Below are positions 8,764 through 16,756 of a stretch of 64,000 nucleotides of DNA, piece after piece (the first letter of the stretch is position 1; the number at the start of each line of letters is the position of its first letter). This DNA is from Yersinia alsatica. GTDB lineage: Bacteria > Pseudomonadota > Gammaproteobacteria > Enterobacterales > Enterobacteriaceae. The stretch lies in contig NZ_CABHWW010000039.1 in the NCBI RefSeq assembly GCF_902170305.1, positions 1 through 64,000 on the forward strand, given 5' to 3'. A program made the translations under genes and the position numbers. Below the pieces are notes generated by a model that was not told the origin of the DNA, made no database searches, and saw only the letters and a program-made list of their open reading frames with translations.

Positions 8764-9981
8764 TTATCCTTGCAGTAATTTAACCAGTAACGAGCCGTTA
8801 TATAACGCTTCTTTTACTAATGCCGCACCTGGCATTGTTCCCTGATTAAAAAATGCGGTGGGTTCAACTAAAATATTCTCGCTGTAAGCGGGCAGCGCTT
8901 GTTGCCGAATACAGGATGCTATTGCCGGATGTAGAATAGCCGCCGCTTTATTTAGTGGCGAGCCAACCAGAATTTTTTCCGGATTAAATAAATTAACCAT
9001 GATGGCAATAATTCGCCCCACACTGTGGCCGACACCCAAGATAATATCTTTAGCTAATTGGTCACCTGCCAAGGCGGCATCACAAAGAGACTCAACACTT
9101 AATGGCGTACCATGTAATAACGAGCTCATCGAACCATTTAAGCGCTGCTGAGCAAGCTCCAACATGCTTTCAATACTGGCCACTGTCTCAAGGCAGCCAT
9201 GATTACCGCAGTAACAGCGTTTACCATAAGGATCGACTTGAGTATGACCAATTTCTATCACACTGCGGCTACCCGCATGCAATACCCGACCGGCGGTAAT
9301 GACCCCCGCCCCCACATTATGATCAATCACCACCTGAATAACATTTTGACAACCACGGGAGGCACCATACAGTGCTTCAGCCATGGTCCAGGCGCAAATA
9401 TCGTGTTGCAGATAGACAGGTAATCCGGTTCGCTGCTCCAATGCGGGCCCTAGCAGCATTTCATCCACATCATAAAATGGCATTTTATGCACAATACCTG
9501 CCGGGGCATCAATAATGCCGGGCATGGTAATCGCAATGGCTGTCAGCCTTTCAAGCTTTTCCTGATGGCGGATAAAGAATTGATCAACTTCGCTGAGAAT
9601 ACGATTAAGAAGTGGCTCTGGGTGGCTGTCCGGTAATGGAATTTGATCTTCGACCACCAGTTTACTGCTGAGGTCGCGCAGTGCGAGCGTGATAGAACCT
9701 CGGCTGATACGTCCAGAGACATAATGCCAGGCTTCGGTGTCGAGTACCAAGCCAATTGCTGGCCGCCCACGACTACCAACATCTTGATATTCGGTCTCTT
9801 TTACCAGATGAGCTTCCACCAATTCACGCACAATTTTGGTGATGCTGGCGGGGGCCAGTTGCGCCCTCTTAGACAGTTCAATGCGGGATATCGGGCCGAA
9901 CAAATCAATCAGCCGATAAACGGCCCCTGCATTGGTCTGCTTGATTTGATCAATATGCCCAGGCTGTCCATCCGTTATCAC
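8764..9981 (-). CDS. mlc: Mlc (DgsA), ROK-family repressor of glucose PTS genes
   Basis: A 405-residue ROK repressor. The N-terminal winged helix spans about residues 10-70 (NAGAVYRLIDLFGPISRIELS, then APASITKIVRELVEAHLV). The ROK domain carries the zinc site HTQVDPYGKRCYCGNHGCLE, with His and three Cys, and the ROK signature. Mlc represses ptsG, manXYZ, malT and ptsHI and is released when dephosphorylated EIICB-Glc sequesters it at the membrane. The open frame extends to 10071, but a GTG at 9981 with AAGGAG eight bases upstream starts at the E. coli position (QPGHIDQIKQTNAGAVYRL). A CRP-like site lies upstream. The window contains three PTS permeases that Mlc or its partners might influence. 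Confidence 0.95.
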   Translation of the reverse strand: MITDGQPGHIDQIKQTNAGAVYRLIDLFGPISRIELSKRAQLAPASITKIVRELVEAHLVKETEYQDVGSRGRPAIGLVLDTEAWHYVSGRISRGSITLALRDLSSKLVVEDQIPLPDSHPEPLLNRILSEVDQFFIRHQEKLERLTAIAITMPGIIDAPAGIVHKMPFYDVDEMLLGPALEQRTGLPVYLQHDICAWTMAEALYGASRGCQNVIQVVIDHNVGAGVITAGRVLHAGSRSVIEIGHTQVDPYGKRCYCGNHGCLETVASIESMLELAQQRLNGSMSSLLHGTPLSVESLCDAALAGDQLAKDIILGVGHSVGRIIAIMVNLFNPEKILVGSPLNKAAAILHPAIASCIRQQALPAYSENILVEPTAFFNQGTMPGAALVKEALYNGSLLVKLLQG

Positions 9982-10086
9982 TAAACCGGCTCCTTCTCTG
10001 CCACCGAGTATTTTTCGCGCTTCTAAATAAAGATTATCGGCTATGTTGGGGCTTTTAGCATATGGCGTCAACTATTTGATTAGTTA

Positions 10087-10102
10087 TGTGATTTACTGCA
10101 CA
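10087..10102 (-). promoter_or_regulatory. CRP-like site upstream of mlc
   Basis: TGTGATTTACTGCACA matches the TGTGA-N6-TCACA consensus at all but one base and is embedded in longer TTATGTG/CACATAA arms. It lies about 105 bases before the mlc GTG. E. coli mlc is known to be CRP-controlled, which fits. Confidence 0.55.
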
Positions 10103-10133
10103 TAATCACTGATTTTCTTGCACACTGTGCTGG

Positions 10134-11045
10134 TTATTTATACGAACTAAGCCCCGGGAGATCCGCGACCATCAGGCGAATCAATGCTTCAGCAGGAGCC
10201 GTCACGGGACGATGCTTATGATTGACCAACCAGACCTCGGTGGTGGCACTGACCTCAGCCAAGGGTAAATATTTCACCCCATCCACTTTTACCCGCGTAA
10301 ACGACGCCGGCAAAATAGAGACCCCTAATCCGGAAGAGACCAAGCCGACAATCGTCATCGCCTCGCCAACTTCTTGCGTAATATAGGGTGTGATACCGGC
10401 CCGGGCGAGCAGCGTGAGAATTTCATCATATAAGGCCGTGCCCACCTCCCGCGCAAAAAAGACAAAGGGTTGCTCGGCCAGCGAACTGTATTGAATGCTC
10501 GGTAACGCCGCTAATGGATGCTCTTCGTGAACGACGGCCACCAATGGCTCACGTAGCAATAGACGATATTGTAATGCATCCGGCAAGCGGGTATTGCGCA
10601 TCACCCCAAGATCAAGCCGCCCATCCAATAGCGGTTCGATTTGCTGCTTGGTATTGACCTCCTGCATTTTAATATGCACTTGCGGATGCAGTTGACGGAA
10701 CGCCCGTAAATTCTTCGACACCGCACTAATAAAAGGAGCGGATGAGGTGAAACCAATGGTGAGTTCGCCAGATTCTCCACGATGCAGGCGGGCCGCCTTC
10801 TCAGATGCTGAGTTTACCTGCGCCAAAATTTGGTAAGACTCTTTTAAAAACAGAGTGCCCGCTTGGGTCAGACTGACATTCCGATTATTACGAGCCAATA
10901 GCCGGGCACCGATTTGCTCTTCCAGGATTTGAATCTGCTGGCTCAATGGCGGTTGAGAAATCCGCAAGCGCTCAGCTGCCCGCCCGAAATGCAACTCTTC
11001 CGCCACGGCGATGAAATAACGCAAGTGCCTGAGTTCTATACTCAT
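10134..11045 (-). CDS. ynfL: LysR-type regulator YnfL
   Basis: A 303-residue LysR-family regulator. The N-terminal winged helix is at residues 4-62 (LRHLRYFIAVAEELHFGRAAERLRISQPPLSQQI), and the effector-binding domain spans about 90-290. It closely resembles E. coli YnfL, including GFTSSAPFI and ITQEVGEAMTIVGLVSSGLGVSILPASF. It is divergent from ynfM with a ~126-base spacer, the usual layout for a LysR gene and its target, so ynfM is the likely target. The effector is unknown. Confidence 0.92.
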   Translation of the reverse strand: MSIELRHLRYFIAVAEELHFGRAAERLRISQPPLSQQIQILEEQIGARLLARNNRNVSLTQAGTLFLKESYQILAQVNSASEKAARLHRGESGELTIGFTSSAPFISAVSKNLRAFRQLHPQVHIKMQEVNTKQQIEPLLDGRLDLGVMRNTRLPDALQYRLLLREPLVAVVHEEHPLAALPSIQYSSLAEQPFVFFAREVGTALYDEILTLLARAGITPYITQEVGEAMTIVGLVSSGLGVSILPASFTRVKVDGVKYLPLAEVSATTEVWLVNHKHRPVTAPAEALIRLMVADLPGLSSYK

Positions 11046-11171
11046 TCAACCTCATTGAGACTTTAAACGTCTTATTTTGAATAATTAATATATTAGACAA
11101 AAAACTCTACTATTTCTATGATCTTGCTATTGCAGCAGATTGTTTTGATTTTTTTGATTGAAGGAAATACC

Positions 11172-12470
11172 GTGACCAGCTCTTTGCGCCCTACAGATAC
11201 TGTAGCGCCGACTCCCGCAGCAAATGATGATGCCAGCGTGTTAGTGGCAGAATCGAAAGTGACTCGTTTAGCTAAACGCCCCTATATTCAACGCGGTACG
11301 CCAGAATTTATCCGCGTCACACTGGCCTTCTTTTCGGCCGGGCTTGCTACCTTTGCCCTACTTTATTGTGTCCAACCCATTCTGCCGCTGCTGTCGCAGG
11401 ATTTTAATATTTCGCCGGCGGGAAGCAGTTTGTCACTTTCGACAGCAACCGGGATGTTAGCTTTTGGCTTAATGTTTACCGGCCCACTTTCCGACGCCGT
11501 TGGACGCAAGTCAGTGATGGTCGTCGCACTGATGCTGGCAGCAATCTGTACACTAATTTGCTCATTTATGACCAGTTGGCATGGGATTTTACTGATGCGG
11601 GCGCTGATTGGTTTGTCCCTTAGTGGGGTAGCCGCCGTGGCGATGACCTACCTCAGTGAAGAGATTCACCCGAGCTTTGTTGCGCTATCCATGGGGCTAT
11701 ATATTAGCGGTAATTCCATTGGCGGCATGAGTGGTCGTTTGGTCACTGGGGTGCTGAGTGATTTCTTTTCATGGCGAATTGCACTGGCGGTAATTGGTTT
11801 ATTTGCTTTAGCGGCTGCTTGCATGTTCTGGCGTATTCTTCCGGCGTCGAAACACTTCCGCCCTACTTCACTGCGGCCTCGGACACTTGCCATTAATTTT
11901 AAACTGCATTGGCGCGATTCAGGTTTGCCACTGTTGTTTGCCGAAGGTTTCTTGATTATGGGGAGCTTCGTGACCTTATTTAATTACATCGGTTATCGTT
12001 TACTGACACAACCTTATTATCTCAGCCAAGCCGTGGTGGGATTATTATCGATTGTTTATTTAACCGGATCTTATAGCTCACCCAAAGCAGGCTCTTTGAC
12101 CAGCCGTTATGGCCGAGGGCCAGTATTAATGGCATCAATAGGCATGATGTTGGTGGGTGTTATAATTACTGGCTTTTCACCGATAATTACGATTTTTATT
12201 GGCATGATGGTATTTACCGCTGGTTTTTTCGCCGCACACTCAGTTGCCAGTAGCTGGATTGGCCGCCGCGCCCGCCGCGCAAAAGCCCAAGCCTCGTCGC
12301 TGTATTTATTTTGTTATTATGCCGGTTCGAGTGTAGCGGGAACATTAGGCGGTATTTTCTGGCTTAATTTTGGCTGGACTGGGGTGGTGGTATTTATCGC
12401 CATCCTACTGTTGCTAGCCTTGTATGTCGGGCAACGGTTACGTCAACTTCCCGAAGCGGCAAGAATTTAA
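11172..12470 (+). CDS. ynfM: MFS efflux transporter YnfM
   Basis: A 432-residue, 12-helix major facilitator superfamily protein that matches E. coli YnfM. The motif A-like GPLSDAVGRKSVM lies between helices 2 and 3. Conserved stretches include HGILLMRALIGLSLSGVAAVAMTYLSEEIHPSF and NSIGGMSGR, plus AHSVASSWIGRRARRAKAQASSLYLF in the C-half. The substrate is unknown; the family exports drugs or metabolites. An ATG at 11118 is in frame, but the GTG at 11172 has an AAGGA site six bases upstream and removes an implausible extra N-terminal stretch, so I use it. It is controlled presumably by divergent ynfL. Confidence 0.9.
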   Translation: MTSSLRPTDTVAPTPAANDDASVLVAESKVTRLAKRPYIQRGTPEFIRVTLAFFSAGLATFALLYCVQPILPLLSQDFNISPAGSSLSLSTATGMLAFGLMFTGPLSDAVGRKSVMVVALMLAAICTLICSFMTSWHGILLMRALIGLSLSGVAAVAMTYLSEEIHPSFVALSMGLYISGNSIGGMSGRLVTGVLSDFFSWRIALAVIGLFALAAACMFWRILPASKHFRPTSLRPRTLAINFKLHWRDSGLPLLFAEGFLIMGSFVTLFNYIGYRLLTQPYYLSQAVVGLLSIVYLTGSYSSPKAGSLTSRYGRGPVLMASIGMMLVGVIITGFSPIITIFIGMMVFTAGFFAAHSVASSWIGRRARRAKAQASSLYLFCYYAGSSVAGTLGGIFWLNFGWTGVVVFIAILLLLALYVGQRLRQLPEAARI

Positions 12471-12489
12471 TCTCTTTAATTCGCTACCT

Positions 12490-12513
12490 GACGTCAAACT
12501 ACAATTTGACGTC
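12490..12513 (+). terminator. Hairpin after ynfM (probable terminator)
   Basis: Perfect nine-base arms GACGTCAAA (12490-12498) and TTTGACGTC (12505-12513) lie 20 bases after the ynfM stop. The downstream tract CTCTCATTT is only moderately T-rich. Confidence 0.6.
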
Positions 12514-12630
12514 CTCTCATTTATGTACTTATTATTAAAGTGAAACTTAATACCACGAGTGACTACGTAAAGTATTTAGGGATTTTTTACGATAAATGTT
12601 TCTTTAATTTATTTGATGTTAGGAGAACGT

Positions 12631-13020
12631 ATGACAGCTCATTTTTTGACGCTTTGGGATATTCTTGCAACCACATTTTCAATTTTCTTCTTTATAGCGT
12701 ACTTGCTGATCCTGTTTCAGGTAATTTCTGACCTTTTCAGAGACCATGAATTAGGCGGTGTTTATAAAGCGATATGGATTCTGTTTTTACTCTTTATTCC
12801 ATTACTCACCTCTTTGGTGTACCTCATTACTCGAGGCAAAGGCATGGCGCAGCGCTACCGCGCATCAGTACAGAAGTCTGTTGCTGATACTAATGACTAT
12901 ATCCGTCATGTCGCCGGCAAATCACCCGCTGAGCAGATTGCTGATGCTAAGAAATTATTGGATGAAGGCACCATCACTGAAAGCGAGTACCAGCAGTTGA
13001 AAGCCAAAGCTCTGGCTTGA
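12631..13020 (+). CDS. Small membrane protein with PLDc_N-like segment and SHOCT domain
   Basis: A 129-residue protein. Residues ~8-75 hold two strongly hydrophobic helices of the PLDc_N type (FSIFFFIAYLLILFQVISDLF, then GVYKAIWILFLLFIPLLTSLVYLITRGKG). The last ~30 residues form a SHOCT domain (EQIADAKKLLDEGTITESEYQQLKAKAL), a short oligomerisation module. The ATG at 12631 is preceded by TAGGAGA at good spacing; an in-frame ATG at 12613 lacks a site. Function is unknown; such proteins are thought to act at the inner membrane. It is a single-gene unit with its own strong terminator, lying between ynfM and blaA. Confidence 0.8.
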   Translation: MTAHFLTLWDILATTFSIFFFIAYLLILFQVISDLFRDHELGGVYKAIWILFLLFIPLLTSLVYLITRGKGMAQRYRASVQKSVADTNDYIRHVAGKSPAEQIADAKKLLDEGTITESEYQQLKAKALA

Positions 13021-13055
13021 TTTATAACGTTATCCAGCATATTTAACGGATAGAA

Positions 13056-13097
13056 AAGGCTAAATGTCAGCATCCCTGCCATTTAGCCTTTATTGTT
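13056..13097 (+). terminator. Strong Rho-independent terminator after the SHOCT gene
   Basis: Perfect 11-base arms AAGGCTAAATG (13056-13066) and CATTTAGCCTT (13080-13090) are followed by TATTGTTATTT. It insulates the SHOCT gene from blaA. Confidence 0.85.
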
Positions 13098-13199
13098 ATT
13101 TCACTCCCTAAATAAAAAGCAAAAGCACATTTCAGCTTTACCACCATTCCCCCTATAATGCCCTTTCACTATTCGTCTATTTAATTGCGAGATTCAGGA

Positions 13200-14096
13200 A
13201 TGAAACATTCACCGTTGCGGCGTTCGCTATTATTAGCGGGAATTACCCTCCCCTTAGTCAATTTTAGCCTGCCAGCCTGGGCTGCGGCCCCATCCGACTT
13301 ATTAGGCAATCAATTGGCTGAACTGGAGCGGAAATCAAATGGTCGTCTAGGGGTCACCATGATTAACACCGCTAATGGCAGGAAAATTCAATATCGCGGA
13401 ACTCAGCGCTTTCCTTTCTGTAGCACATTTAAATTTATGTTGGCCGCCGCAGTATTGGGCAAAAGCCAAACCCAGCCGGATTTGCTCAATAAACACATAA
13501 AATATCGTGAGAGTGACTTATTGTCTTATGCGCCGATTACGCGCAAGAATCTGGCTCATGGTATGACTGTCTCGCAATTATGTGCGGCCACCATGCAGTA
13601 CAGTGATAACACCGCGGCAAACTTGTTAATCAAAGAGTTAGGCGGTGTAGAGTCAGTTAATGCGTTCGCCCGCAGTATTGGCGATCAAGCATTTAGATTA
13701 GACCGCCTAGAGCCGGATTTAAATAGCGCCCTGCCAAATGACCCGCGTGATACCACCACCCCTGCGGCCATGGCTGCCAGTATGAACAAATTGGTGTTGG
13801 GTGATGCGCTCCCCGCCACGCAGCGAGAGCAGCTCACCCTATGGCTTAAAGGAAATACCACGGGCGCAGAAACTATTCAGGCGGGTGCTCCGGCGGACTG
13901 GATTGTGGGTGATAAAACCGGCAGTGGCGATTATGGCACGACCAATGATATTGCCGTGCTCTGGCCAACTCAGGGGGCACCGATAGTTATGGTGGTTTAC
14001 TTTACGCAGCGAGAGAAAGACGCCAAACCGCGGCGCGATGTATTGGCTGCGGCAACTAAAATAGTGCTGTCGTCGTTATCCCCCGCAAAGTCATGA
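13200..14096 (+). CDS. blaA: Class A beta-lactamase (Yersinia BlaA type)
   Basis: A 298-residue periplasmic serine beta-lactamase. The signal peptide is residues 1-29 ([19 protein letters not shown]). The class A motifs are all present in order: STFK with the nucleophilic Ser, preceded by Cys (position 69), the SDN loop ([10 protein letters not shown]), the omega-loop EPDLN with the general-base Glu, and KTGSG. The residue corresponding to 238 is Gly, so the 69-238 disulfide of class A carbapenemases is not formed. The sequence strongly resembles the chromosomal BlaA of Y. enterocolitica. The enzyme hydrolyses penicillins and some cephalosporins. I chose the ATG at 13200 after AGGA; the upstream codon at 13185 has no site. 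No linked regulator such as ampR is present. Confidence 0.95.
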   Translation: MKHSPLRRSLLLAGITLPLVNFSLPAWAAAPSDLLGNQLAELERKSNGRLGVTMINTANGRKIQYRGTQRFPFCSTFKFMLAAAVLGKSQTQPDLLNKHIKYRESDLLSYAPITRKNLAHGMTVSQLCAATMQYSDNTAANLLIKELGGVESVNAFARSIGDQAFRLDRLEPDLNSALPNDPRDTTTPAAMAASMNKLVLGDALPATQREQLTLWLKGNTTGAETIQAGAPADWIVGDKTGSGDYGTTNDIAVLWPTQGAPIVMVVYFTQREKDAKPRRDVLAAATKIVLSSLSPAKS

Positions 14097-14421
14097 TGAT
14101 TGTAGGCAGGCGTGCAGCGGCTAATTTATCAAGCCAGAATATCATTGCGCTGCATGGGTAACATTCATGGAGTTATCGGCCGAACAAGGCTGACTGCGAC
14201 CATTTTTGCTTATCAGCCAAAATGCGGCCTATTATGCGATTAGTACCCCAAGGACGGGGTATTATCTTATGTAACCGCCCTACGCTTCAAAAACAACTTT
14301 GCTATCCCTCCTAATTAGCGCCTTTAAATTGCAACGCCGGGCTTTCAGATGTTGCTTTTTACTGATATAAGTAATGTATGTTGTAACTAAAAAAGTAAAA
14401 AAGCTCTTATAAGAAAAGACG
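14097..14421 (+). promoter_or_regulatory. blaA-tus intergenic region with hairpin and Ter site
   Basis: This 325-base gap contains a possible blaA terminator (TACCCC and GGGGTA arms at 14244-14249 and 14256-14261, followed by TTATCTTAT). Its 3' end holds the Ter site and the tus promoter. No gene is visible. Confidence 0.55.
14371..14392 (+). promoter_or_regulatory. Ter replication-arrest site overlapping the tus promoter region
   Basis: The core GTATGTTGTAACTAAA (14376-14391) is identical to the core of E. coli TerB. The conserved G of the critical GC(6) pair is at 14376. By the E. coli rule the non-permissive face is the low-coordinate side, so a fork moving from low to high coordinates would be stopped. 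The site ends 30 bases before the tus ATG, so bound Tus should also repress its own transcription, as in E. coli. Confidence 0.92.
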
Positions 14422-15357
14422 ATGAATAAATATGATTTGATAGACCGGCTAAATAACCGATTCTCTTCTCTGGAGATCGAATTACAGCACCTCCACCAGC
14501 AGCTTACAGAGTTGCCCTTGCTCGCAGCGCGCGTTTTTTCTCTGCCTGAAATAGAAAAAGGCACTGAGCATCAGCCTATTGAGCAGATTTCGGTCAGCAC
14601 TACGATAGGAAATGAAGCCAGAGACCTGGCTTTGCAGCATTATCAGCGTCTGTTTATTCATCACCAAGGGCAGAATATCAGTAGCAAAGCCGCGGTCCGT
14701 CTACCCGGGGTACTCTGTTTCTCCGTCACAGATAACCAATTAAACGCATGTCAAAAGACCATCTATCAAATTAATCAATTAAAAACCGAACTAGAGCACC
14801 TCATTACCGTCGAGTCTGGCTTGCCAAGTGAACAACGTTTCGAGTTTGTGCATACCCATTTACATGGGTTGATAACATTAAATACCTATCGCACTATTAC
14901 TCCGCTCATTAACCCCAGTTCGGTGCGCTTTGGTTGGGCCAATAAACATATTATTAAGAATGTCACTCGCGAAGAAGTACTGGCGCAGCTAAATAAAAGT
15001 CTGAATGCTGGACGCGCAGTTCCCCCTTTCAGTCGCGAACAATGGATGGAATTAATCAGTCTGGAAATTAATGATGTGCAGCGCCTGCCCGAAAATACGC
15101 GCCTGAAGATCAAGCGGCCGGTAAAAGTACAACCCATTGCACGAGTCTGGTATCAAGAGCAGCAGAAGCAAGTGCAACACCCCTGCCCTATGCCATTGAT
15201 AGCATTCTGTCAAGTTGAGTCGGAACTGGAATTACCGAAGTTAGGTGAGTTAACTGACTATGATGCCAACCATATTAGACACAAATATAAACCCGAAGCT
15301 AAACCATTACAGCTATTAGTCCCGCGGCTTCATTTGTATATTGAGACAGATAAATAG
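14422..15357 (+). CDS. tus: Tus, DNA replication terminus site-binding protein
   Basis: A 311-residue monomeric DNA-binding protein that matches E. coli Tus over its full length. Conserved blocks include ARVFSLPEI, SSKAAVRLPGVLCFSV, FGWANKHIIKN (the region carrying the C6-pocket residues) and LKIKRPVKVQPIARVWY, a DNA-contacting strand. Tus bound at Ter blocks the replicative helicase in one direction and so creates a fork trap in the terminus. The Ter site lies directly upstream. In E. coli fumC follows tus; here a four-gene sugar cassette is inserted between them. Confidence 0.96.
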   Translation: MNKYDLIDRLNNRFSSLEIELQHLHQQLTELPLLAARVFSLPEIEKGTEHQPIEQISVSTTIGNEARDLALQHYQRLFIHHQGQNISSKAAVRLPGVLCFSVTDNQLNACQKTIYQINQLKTELEHLITVESGLPSEQRFEFVHTHLHGLITLNTYRTITPLINPSSVRFGWANKHIIKNVTREEVLAQLNKSLNAGRAVPPFSREQWMELISLEINDVQRLPENTRLKIKRPVKVQPIARVWYQEQQKQVQHPCPMPLIAFCQVESELELPKLGELTDYDANHIRHKYKPEAKPLQLLVPRLHLYIETDK

Positions 15358-15438
15358 TACCGTGAGATTCAGAGGCGAATTGTGCCCTGCTTCATAAGTT
15401 GGATTCAAGTCGATTAAAATAGTTAATGGCACAATAAT

Positions 15439-15462
15439 AACGCATTGAAATAATGCGTTTTC
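15439..15462. terminator. Bidirectional terminator between tus and the RpiR gene
   Basis: The arms AACGCATT (15439-15446) and AATGCGTT (15452-15459) with a five-base loop separate two convergent genes. The plus strand continues TTTTC; the minus strand has a shorter T run. Confidence 0.65.
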
Positions 15463-15480
15463 AGCCCAATAACATCATAC

Positions 15481-16368
15481 TTATTTCACTCCATGTAATG
15501 GACTGACAATATCAATTCCTCGAGAAAGTTTTTCCTTATTACCCTGATAATCCTCAAGAAGGATGCCGATAAATAGGCTATCCAGCAAGTTAAGCTGAAC
15601 AATTCTTGCCACAGCATTTTGCCCCAGTAGCGGCCCACTCATCGCCGGACTGAAAATAGACAGATCTGAACACTGCGAAAGTGGGGAGCCATCGTCGTTG
15701 GTGATACAGATAATTTTCGCTTTACGCAAACGAGCTGTGTTTACGGCCTCTAGTATTTCCCTGGTGTCACCAGTCTGAGAAATAGCAATCACTACATCAT
15801 TTTCATCAAGTTGACTTGCTACCATCAACATCAGATGAAAATCACTGTATGTATGACAGATAATGCCGATACGTAGAAGTTTATGTTCAAAATCCATACT
15901 GACCGACGCTGAGCCGCCGACACCAAAAATGATCACTCTTCGGGCCTTAAATATAAACCTGGCAGCCTCTCCTATGGTGGCCGAGTCAGCCACTGAACGG
16001 GCCTCTTTTAAAACTTGAATGCTATTTGAAAAGACTTTATCCAGCACTGTATCAAGGTTGTCATGCTCGGTGATCTCTTCCTCTCTTTCATAAGGCAGGG
16101 CTTCAAAATAGCTGAGAAGTGCACTTCGTAGTTCACGAAACCCTGAAAAGCCAATCTTTTTGGCAACCTTAACGAGCAAAGGCTCAGAGACTTCAAGGGC
16201 ACTTGCGACTTCACGTAGACCCGTTTTCTGACAAATATTCCCTTTTGTTATCAACCATTCAGCAATTCTGCGTTCAGTTGGATTGAGCTGGGAAAGAGAC
16301 ATTTTTATCCGTGCTCCTATCGCCAGCGCACTGTCCACGTCCCTGACTACATCCTGATTATCGGTCAT
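15481..16368 (-). CDS. RpiR-family transcriptional regulator of the adjacent sugar-PTS cassette
   Basis: A 295-residue regulator. The N-terminal HTH_6 domain is at about residues 18-95 (LSQLNPTERRIAEWLI, then GLREVASALEVSEPLLVKVAKKIGFSGFRELRSALLSYFE). A SIS sugar-phosphate-binding domain follows at ~130-265 (VIIFGVGGSASVSMDFEHKL and VVIAISQTGDTREILEAV). RpiR/AlsR controls rpiB and the allose genes in E. coli, so this protein probably senses a phosphosugar made by the neighbouring enzymes. It is divergent from the PTS gene across 388 bases that contain repeated GTGAAGTT boxes. Repression relieved by sugar phosphate is the likely mode. Confidence 0.85.
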   Translation of the reverse strand: MTDNQDVVRDVDSALAIGARIKMSLSQLNPTERRIAEWLITKGNICQKTGLREVASALEVSEPLLVKVAKKIGFSGFRELRSALLSYFEALPYEREEEITEHDNLDTVLDKVFSNSIQVLKEARSVADSATIGEAARFIFKARRVIIFGVGGSASVSMDFEHKLLRIGIICHTYSDFHLMLMVASQLDENDVVIAISQTGDTREILEAVNTARLRKAKIICITNDDGSPLSQCSDLSIFSPAMSGPLLGQNAVARIVQLNLLDSLFIGILLEDYQGNKEKLSRGIDIVSPLHGVK

Positions 16369-16756
16369 TTTTACACACCCTAGCCGTGCTGAAAGTAAGT
16401 GACTCGAAGACTATCACAAGGTCTCAACCTATTGAATATTAAACTTGTGAATAGATTCTATTTTTTCACAACTAAAAAACCAAATGTGAAATAAAATAAT
16501 TTCCATATATCTAGAGTTAGTTCAAACACCATTGTTTTAGGTGCCTAAAGCAACAAACCCTTATCGATGTCATTAAATAATTATACACAATTAACTTATT
16601 ATGTGAAGTTGATCGCCATAAGCTCTTGCCTTTTGATTAACTTCACACTAATAATGATTCTCGTGAAGTTATTGCGCAGGTGACGATAAATAAAAACTCC
16701 ATTTATGGCCTACACCTGATTCGAACGTTGTACCTGAACATAGTAAAGAGAATATT
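16369..16756. promoter_or_regulatory. Divergent promoter region with repeated GTGAAGTT boxes (candidate RpiR operators)
   Basis: The octamer GTGAAGTT occurs at 16603-16610 and 16663-16670 and, inverted as AACTTCAC, at 16639-16646. An extra AACTT at 16593 makes the first box part of an imperfect palindrome. Related TTGTGAA/TTCACAA arms occur near 16445-16470. The boxes lie 90-165 bases upstream of the PTS start, a sensible place for operators controlling both divergent genes. Confidence 0.5.

Noticed and set aside
12540-12731. 63-codon frame before the SHOCT gene
   Set aside because: It overlaps the SHOCT gene in another frame, has no ribosome-binding site and shows no known features.
16561-16620. 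Possible dif-like site (TTATTATGTGAA near 16597)
   Set aside because: It lacks the paired XerC/XerD arms around a six-base centre; no dif match was found elsewhere by eye.
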